Assembly: GCA_004352715.1 (NCBI GenBank)
Contig: SCFE01000029.1
Span: 2,139,425 to 2,203,424 of the forward strand
Direction: 5' to 3'
Origin: Hofstenia miamia
Lineage: Eukaryota > Xenacoelomorpha > Acoela
DNA: 64,000 nucleotides
Below the pieces are notes generated by a model. The model searched no databases. It worked only from the letters and a program-made list of their open reading frames with translations, and was not told the origin of the DNA. The position numbers were made by a program, and so were the translations under genes. Position 1 is the first letter of the stretch; the number at the start of each line of letters is the position of its first letter. Shown one piece after another: positions 1 to 64,000 of the stretch.

Positions 1-1410
1 ATATATATATATATATGAGATGGAAGTGGGGCAGATTTTTGTGACATGCCCTTCCTTGCCCCACATACTTTGTGCCCTGACCTATTTACACGTGTTGAGT
101 CAACACTGTTGACATCTGCCGCATATTTACCCAGGGTTTATGGTCTACAGCCCCAAATTGCCCCAAAAATTCTCGCTCCAAAAAATACTTGTGATATTGC
201 CCCATATTTGTTCGATGACAATATTTATGGTACTGCACCACACCACCACAGCCAAGTATTTTGAATCCTTACTTTCTAGAAGATCATTTTTTTCTACTAT
301 TACTGCCAATAGGAATCTAATAACAATATATGTATTAAAATTATTATTAATAGACACGACCAATTTTAACTCTAAAAACTAGTATTTTATGCAAAATATT
401 TATGCAAGGATAATTGCAAAGCCTATTGATGACGAATCAAAAAGATCTTATTGGTATTATTGAATGGAATCCAATTTCGCTAAGAGTTGGAAATACATGC
501 AATTGATTTTTCAAAATTTCCAAGTCAATCAAAATTTTATCAAATAGGGAACTGTGATGTAAGAAAATTACTTTTACAATCTCTAAAATTTGCAGTTCTT
601 TGGTTCAGTTTTTCTCAACCCAAATGTGTTTCTGCCCCATGGGTACCCACTTTAGAAAAAATGTTGCCCAATACCCGCCCCTATTTTTTGTGTAACCGCC
701 CAACTTTGTGTAACGGTGCATTGAAGATATATGCCACCCAAGCAACTTTTGCTCAGTCATATTAGACTTAGTGCTATAGCAAAAAATTAATGTGTTGAAA
801 TGGATCAATAAATGTTGACGGGCCAAAAACGGGCTACAAAAATTCCAAAACGAGCTTGAAATAATAGTTGACGGGTCGGGCCTGAAAAATTCGGTCCGTC
901 TCACTCTCTGCATCCATCACTGATTTGTATCAGTCAGGTTTCCCCGAATTATTTATTTGACATTATATTATCGTGAAAATGAATCAGGAAATCTAATATT
1001 TCCCATCAAGCAAATTAATCCGTAGTAAAGAAGCTTAATAAAGAATATAATAGCAGTTTTCAATTTTAATGAAAAATATAGATTTATTATTAATGTTCTG
1101 CTCTCGTTCTTCAAATTTATTGTTACGAAAATTTATTCAAATTTTAGATCTACTTGTGCAACTGCCAGCCAATAGTAGAGAACTCTACGTACAAACGAAT
1201 TTTCTATATTACAAATAGCACTATATATATATATATATTATATATATATATATATATGTGTATATATATAAATGTAATATGAAATCTTTCCCATGGCCGC
1301 GTTTCTAAACATAAATCCTTGAATTCGTGTTTCCCGCTAAATGCCTTAGAAATTTCGGACGGTTTTCCGCCAAATGTAATGTTTTTGAATTTTCCATTGC
1401 AAAAAGCTGG

Positions 1411-1446
<36 letters not shown>

Positions 1447-4400
1447 CCTCTCAAAATTATTGCAACCCTTTGGTTTTAATGAAATAATTGGCTTATATTT
1501 GCTTGGCTTATTCAAGACAGAATTATAACTGAATTTAAAACAAGTCATTATGGTTTATATATATTTCATAATTGGAATTTAAACATTATGGTTTTATTTC
1601 TCAGCATTTTTTTTTGATAGCAATTTTCCAGGAATATACAAAAGGTAGGATCTTTGTTAGCAATTCAAAATGCATAAACTATGTGCTAACATAGTTTGTT
1701 GATTATGTATATTAGAAAAATCACAATTAACTTTTTACTTTTTATTGATTTTCCTCAAGATCAAAGCAAAAAATCTATCCATTCTGAAGTATCAATATAT
1801 TTATTTAAAACATAGTACATATGGGGTCTCAGGAAACTCAGTTTCCAAAATGGGTATCATTTGTTATTTCAATAATTTTTTATTATTATCATTTAATACA
1901 AAAACACATCTAGTAGTTAATCGTATTTGAAAAATATGTCATACATGTTGTGTCATATGAATTAAAGGGGCAAGTGAAAATTTATTGTAATAGGAGAATA
2001 TTGTGGTTAATGAACACTGTTTTATTGGTTTTAAGTCAATTTAAATTTCAAATAACTTTCATTCTGGTTCTGTTCATCTGACATCAAAGACGTCCATTTT
2101 GAATGAAGTTTATTTAAGCGAGCCTAAGTTCATTGAACTAGATTAAATTTACTGGTGTGCTCAATAACCAAAAGCGCTTTTTTGAATTATTCCTTACATC
2201 AAAGAGTTGATCTTTTGGATTTTAATTGCTTTCTCTCTGCAATATAAATAGAAATTAGGTTTTCCATAATAATGTGACATCCATGTAAAATTTAAAACAA
2301 TTTTCTTTGTTCAAGCTGATTCTACCACTACAAAAATGGATTTCGTTTAATATTCTAGTATTTGATGGCAATTCAAATTGACTATAACCTACAGTAGTAT
2401 ATACGGTATTCCTAATTATTATCCGTTCTACATATTTAGAAATCTGAAAGGTAGTGCTACTTCAAAAATTGGAATTGATTAAGAACTTTAAGCAACAATT
2501 TAATATAACCGGCACTTACAATTTAGTTCCTTGTAGCATCAGATATTTTAGTTTGAATATGGTACTTGTTACAAAGAAATCACAGCAAAGACTGGTGAAT
2601 CAAAGAACTTTAACCAAGTAAATCGAAAAGTTGTAATATATCAGGCTCATACTAATTTTTTGTTATGAAAGTTTTTTTCTCCTGGTTTTGGTCGTGATTC
2701 TGAAGAACCATTTACGAGAGAGGGAGCGAATCCATAGATGGATGTGAGGCGGGTCGTTTTATGGGTTGGATGGGTCCGGTGGGCATGGAGCAATTGTGTT
2801 CTAACATGAGTTCCCATGGGTAGCAAGACCACCTTTGAGTTTAGAAATACTGAAGCAAGATGCAAATTATTTTTTGATAAATCCGGGTTTCTTGCTTAAC
2901 AGAACTTGGATTTAGTTGGAACTTTAGTGTGATTTTGAAAGTTAATTATCATGTATTTTTAGCTCTTAGGGAAATTTAGTTGTACTAATTTAATATTCAT
3001 GCCTGAACTTGATTTGTCCTCAACAGGCCTTACGGTTCACTTTACTATTGGGTTTCTATTGGTAATAATAGTAGATGACAATTGAAAATGATTATATATC
3101 TTCTTGTAAAGGATTCAAAATTTTTGGGAATGGTGTTGTAGTGTTACAGAAAGTTATGTAAAAAATATGGGGTAATAGTTAGGAGTAAATGGCTTTCATA
3201 GAAAAGGGGCGTTGTAGTTCATACAAATTTGCCACACTTCCATCTCAGCTAATTTCACATTAATAACGACTGCTTGGCTCCTATGTTCTTTGTTACTAAG
3301 CACAACCATCATTATTAGATGATTGTGGGCTAAGGTATGCAATGTATGCGGAAGACCTCACCTTAGCTTATAGTAGGACCATTTAGAGCGACCTGTTTTA
3401 TAAATATGTGTACTTTATTATAAATACGATTGGATTCGCTTTTGTTCTCGCTTAATTGTTTCACTTCGTTAATCATATGTGACAATTGATATTAATGGAG
3501 ACGGAGTGAAGACTGTCAATTTGAACGTTTCTGCAGTTAAACAGACTCAATCTAATATTTGCAGCTTTTCCTTGTTACTTACCGCATACAGCGTTTCATT
3601 TTACAGATTTGACCTTCTCAAGCAGACAGTAGTCTATTTAAAACTTAGCATGAAGTCCATTTACAAATTCTTTTTCTGCTACATCGTCTATTGCACTTAA
3701 AACTAGAATATATTATATGAAATGTATCATTCCAAATATAGGCATTCTAAATATTCAAAATATAACAGTATGGTGCTCTGCGGGATCATTTAGTCCTAAG
3801 GGGAACAATTTCAATGGTACTCTGACCATAAAAAATGGACAAAGAGTATTGCACATAAAGTTTTTTAATTGTATTTGAAATTGAAGTTGTCGTGGGCTAC
3901 TGGGAATATAAGGCTAGGACATGCTATGGAACTGGGAACAAATCAAATTTGAATATGCTTGATTCTGGTCCTGCAAAATCCTAGAGCACAATATTTAAAA
4001 CACTGAAATGAATACTTTTTTGTAGTAAAAATCGGTACGCCCTGCATTTCTAGTACACTTTATTCTTTAGTTCATTTAATATATTTTTTGAGTTAATAAG
4101 CTATCCCTCTAAAAATTGATGTTATCCATTGAAATATTGAAAATGAAGTAGTTGCACAGCCTAGTTTTGATTGGCCTTTGTCATGAATGGTTATATATTC
4201 GTTTCACGAATGAATAATGTTTTCTTTTTGTGCTCGTTTTTTACCAATGTATCTCACTTTTCGATATTACATGAAACTAAATTTATTATTAGTCAACCTT
4301 CTGTTTTGTACAACGACTTTATAAAACCTCAATTGTGATGGAATCTTAATTTGTAAGTCATACTAACAATGCAATGTGTGAGAAACTATTGCTGTATTTT

Positions 4401-7214
4401 ATAATGAATATGATTTTCTTTTATTGGCTTGCAGTGATAGTTTTACTCCTACGATCGTTTAATGTTTCATTTACAGATTATATTTTCAATATATTTAACT
4501 ATCAGATTTAACAATGTACCGCGGATCTTATTTTCCTATATCCAGAATAGCACTAAGAATGTCACCAGAAAGTAAATTGGTTTTTCTTTTTTAGATAGAG
4601 GCCTTGGATTTTTGTTATATTGTAGGTGCATCATTGGATACGTCTTCTTCACTGTTAAATATAAAGATATTTTCTTTTCATCTCTGCAAAAAATGCCTTT
4701 AAATTCTTTTCAAAAGTTTTCCATATCTGCAATCCAATACTTAAGATTCTTTGAAAATTTTATATAAATATTATAATTCCAATTTCTAAGAGAGATCGGA
4801 TTGTTCTGTAAATTTAAGTGCCGTTGCGATGGGACACCATTGTCCCTATTTACACAATCGACATTTTGCTAATCTTTCTCCAAAATTGCGTTTTGGAATT
4901 TTCCTGCAAATATCTGAGTATGTAAAAATGAGCAGTTACTTCGATTTGTGATTTGTTATGAGGTATGTAAATTAGTACCAATATTTTGAAGTCTTTGCAG
5001 TCTACAATTTAGCCATAGGTGCTGATATTTCACAACCCTGGTTGGGCCCGTTTAAAAAAGTCTTTTGTTACTTTTGCACTATATATAGCTGATTTAAGTT
5101 GTAGAGACCTGCGGGACACACATTTTTTGTTCTGGTCCCATCCTGTTTTTAATTTTTTTGTCCCGTTATCGTACCCGTCCCGTAAGGTTTGGTCCCGCTC
5201 CCGTTTCTTGTCCAATGAGAGTATACCACATAATTATCATATTCACCTAATTAATCAAGGATAACCAATTAATCAAGTGTTTGCACCAATGAGATCAAAG
5301 GTGCTAATTCGGCAAGGTACTAATTACTAAACAAGCTTGCAGCCGTGTTATCAAAGATGTTCAAAGGTGTTCCTTTTCTAAGATTAATCTTCGTAAAAAT
5401 ATTTTGGCATAAGTACTATAAAGACAAAATTTTAGATGAATGGTAAATAACCAAATTGGTTCCATTGGAAATCACAACTTTGTCCCGGTCCCGCGGTGCT
5501 CTCTCAAACAGTATAGATTTCTGTTTTCTCTGAAGCTCTTTCCAACTTCGAGATAAATACAACTTTACAAATTTTATTTGGATTGGAAATATTTTAGGGT
5601 TTTCTTTTTGGACACTTTTTCTGCAATGTAGATACAAACAATGACAACAAGAATAACAGTCTTCTCAAACAATATAATAGTTCTGCAAAAAAATAATTAT
5701 GCTTACAAAAATATTGTATGCAAGTAATTTTATTTGTTAAATTTGTTACGCAGAATATTCTAGATCATTCCTTAATTATTTTGAGTTTTACCAACATATA
5801 TTTTTAAAGGTGTGATCTGTTATAATGAAAATATAGTCATGAATTAAGTTCGTTTCAATATATTGAACTTATTACAAGGGTTAGATTTTTATTTTATCGA
5901 AGCTACTAAAATTGATTAATTAACTAAATGTTTTTATGTAAATCAAGGTGTCTTTAGGTTTTGGAAAAGAGATGTAAATCACGCAATCTTTGAGTTTTGC
6001 AACTAGGGTAGTTTTATAGTAACTACTGTAACTGAAGCTTAGCAAACTTTTTAAAGAAATCATTTCCATTCTTTTCAAACGTTGCGAATTTGGATACAAA
6101 TTGAGATCATTCTAAAGATAATGATGTTTTATCAGTAGGCATTACTAAAACAAACATACCAGAAAAAATTTAGTAATTACTGTGCAAGCAAAAAAGAATA
6201 AAATGAAATTTACTCTGAAGGAATTTTAGAAAAATATACTAGATTAAATTGTTATGCAAAATTATGCTGCAAACTTCGTGAAATTTGTCTGAAGTCTTAT
6301 CTAAAAATAGGTAACATAACCAATTGCGTTGCGAAAAGTTTAGAACACACCATAACTTCAGCTTTAAGCGTGATTTTTTGTAGGTTTACGGCTATATATA
6401 GTACATTAAGCAAATAGGCTTTCTATGTTTTATCTGAGCCCTTTCTATCCGAAAAACTTGTATTGAAATTATATTTTAACATTTTGCATTTAGGGCTTTG
6501 CTTGATTATTTGTAGTTAAAGTGATACATCCCAGCATGTTAAAACTGGATATATTCGGAGTGTACGTAGAAAAACATCCTATTCTATAGAATGCAAGTAA
6601 AAAACTTTTTATTAACCTTAACAGTCCAAAGGTTTTTGAAGATCTATAAATTCCTTTAAAAAATTCTCACAAGCGAATAGAGATATCCAAAATCACATAA
6701 CTTGAGCTATCACTGTAAACAAAAAGAATATTGTTCTTAATTTTTTGCTCTTAATTCGCTTTAGACTTATTGCCTTTATTTACTTTAGGTAGGGAAAGAA
6801 TTTTAAAAAATTTGAACAATTCGTATTTTCGTCAAAAATGGCAAATTCTTTATTTACAGTAATGCTCTTTATCACAAATAATTCACTACTCTAGGGGAGC
6901 ACAGTCACGATATATCACCATTTTAAGATGTCCAAATAACTTAATAGGTGACGAAAATCGCACACTTTGCAGTGAAGGGTTGCTATCTACTATTGTGAAA
7001 TCGACAAAAAAATCTATTCTCCATTATATTTCCTTAATAGGATAGTTTTTTCAATTCTTATAATATACACAGAATCGTTAACAGTTGTTGCATTTTATAA
7101 TATATGCGCTTAGAAATGAATTGATTTTTATAGTAATTCATTTTGTCTTTGTGGGTTAATTTTGATATTCATTAAAAGTATACAAGTAATTTTTAATCAA
7201 AGCGAGGCGCTCAC
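1..7214. other. Gene-poor stretch, probably mostly intron 1 of the minus-strand KCTD-like gene
   Basis: No exon with coding character was found on either strand. The stretch holds TA microsatellites (1-16, 1222-1270, 1412-1442) and patches with repeated GGGTC/CCCGT-type words (about 800-900, 2715-2830, 5100-5215, 5480-5505) that resemble hAT-type subterminal sequence but show no clear terminal repeats or target duplication. The open frames present are short and AT-driven. Because the putative KCTD-like exon at 7215-7283 is spliced on its low-coordinate side, this stretch is most simply its large first intron; its later exons were looked for here and not seen. Confidence 0.5.
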
Positions 7215-7283
7215 CTGTCCGCCAACATTAAGCTCAATGACATTTGGAAATACTGAGCCGGTGTCTTCATCGCCATTAGCCAT
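7215..7283 (-). CDS. First coding exon of a KCTD-family (BTB/T1 domain) protein, partial
   Basis: Read on the minus strand, an ATG at 7283 opens 23 codons ending in FPNVIELNVGGQ, followed at once by a strong donor (CAG|GTGAGC). The I-E-L-N-V-G-G-Q string is the typical first beta strand of the KCTD T1/BTB fold, and a preceding F-P is typical of the KCTD12/KCTD8/KCTD16 group, which are auxiliary subunits of GABA-B receptors in vertebrates. The start has an A at -3 and a G at +4. The short N-terminus before the domain fits a family start. The remaining exons should lie at lower coordinates, outside the window or unseen. It is divergent from ULK4 with about 560 bp between the starts. The exon is short, so another KCTD subfamily, or chance, cannot be excluded. 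Confidence 0.6.
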
Positions 7284-7844
7284 ATTGATTCCCTACTATA
7301 CCATTACTATTGGCCACTCTCACAAAATTGTTTGTACTGCCACCTCTTCGCACCTGCTCTTTTCACTGACACGTAGCAACTACTTCTTTATTTTAAACGA
7401 CTACCAATTGAAATTTGGTCTTGCGATCCAATTGGCTGATTATATCTAATCTCCGCATTTTACGATGCACTGAGCGTTTCAATTGTCCCCTTTGTTCTTT
7501 TCGTGATAATGTTTCGTTTTTTGACATTAATTATATTCCCGCTAATTTTAGCACAAAATCTCAAAAAGTCAAGTCTATGAAATAGACTTCTATGGGACCA
7601 TCTAGTCTCATGGCGTTTACTGGGATCACCGATTTTTACATTTTATTAATTACTTTGCCAAAATTGAAGATGCACAGTTGGTTTACATGTGCAGAATATT
7701 TCATTAGTGGGACAAATATCTTCCCGCAACACAAAGGCCTGATATGAAGCCCTGTAATCGTCAACAATGATTATTTTTCCTATTATTTAGTGCATTATGT
7801 GTAATACATTTCATGGTAACGTGTCATTTCTGTCTTCGTTTTAG
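7284..7844. promoter_or_regulatory. Intergenic space between divergent starts; candidate bidirectional promoter
   Basis: This interval separates the inferred start codon of the minus-strand KCTD-like gene from the first traced ULK4 exon. It is richer in GC than its surroundings near 7284-7520. No clear TATA box or defined motif was identified. If the ULK4 5' end is spliced (an acceptor abuts the ATG at 7844), the true ULK4 transcription start also lies in or beyond this interval. Confidence 0.4.
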
Positions 7845-7847
7845 TAA

Positions 7848-63958
<56,111 letters not shown>

Positions 63959-64000
63959 GTTAGTCCTTTGCAGTGATATCAATTTTAAAAAAAATTGGGC

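Noticed and set aside
1204-1548. 114-codon minus-strand frame
   Set aside because: Runs of alternating tyrosine and isoleucine come from TA microsatellites; the rest has no motif.
5019-5264. Overlapping frames on both strands in a GC-richer patch
   Set aside because: The patch is built of repeated GTCCCGT-type words; it looks like degraded transposon subterminal sequence.
1-7214. Remaining T1-domain exons of the KCTD-like gene
   Set aside because: The minus strand was read for the R-Y-F-I-D-R-D-G type core and nothing similar was seen.

Overview
This window is animal nuclear DNA: AT-rich, with spliced genes, many AT microsatellites and decayed transposons. About 56 kb of it is one gene on the plus strand. 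I recognise that gene as ULK4, a Unc-51-like pseudokinase with a long C-terminal armadillo/HEAT-type region. Twenty-seven coding exons can be traced by hand from the start codon at 7848 to the window edge, with matching reading phases at each junction and collinear similarity to vertebrate ULK4. They encode about 1,180 residues; the last roughly 100 residues expected from the family lie beyond the window. The phylum cannot be fixed from this sequence. A bimodal intron pattern (many introns of 38-48 bp beside introns of several kb) and the transposon mix point to an invertebrate.

Layout. 1-7214: no confident exon, only microsatellites and repeat-like patches; it is probably the large first intron of a minus-strand gene. 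7215-7283 (minus): a short first coding exon that looks like the start of a KCTD12/8/16-type BTB (T1) protein. It stands head to head with ULK4, leaving about 560 bp for a shared promoter. 7848-36873: kinase-like domain exons 1-7, whose introns hold two LINE fragments, a piggyBac relic, Tc1 relics, hAT-like MITEs and, in intron 5, two intact intronless ORFs for related hydrophobic proteins of unknown function. 39042-46440: linker exons. 47505-63958: helical-repeat exons, with introns carrying a plant-type mariner, a long-TIR MITE and a pogo/jerky relic.

Main points to follow up: (a) a perfect 102-bp in-frame tandem duplication inside ULK4 exon 1; (b) a duplicated exon 2 (two nearly identical 94-bp copies in about 1.1-kb duplicated segments either side of a 1-kb gap); (c) a pair of paralogous, unrecognised two-helix membrane-type proteins nested in intron 5; (d) a Stowaway/DD39D plant-type mariner in an animal intron; (e) four single-N positions flanked by repeated or matching ends, which look like unmerged contig overlaps or misjoins, so several local duplications may be artefacts.

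All calls come from reading the sequence by eye. Exon boundaries rest on GT/AG sites, phase continuity and remembered family similarity; no search was run.
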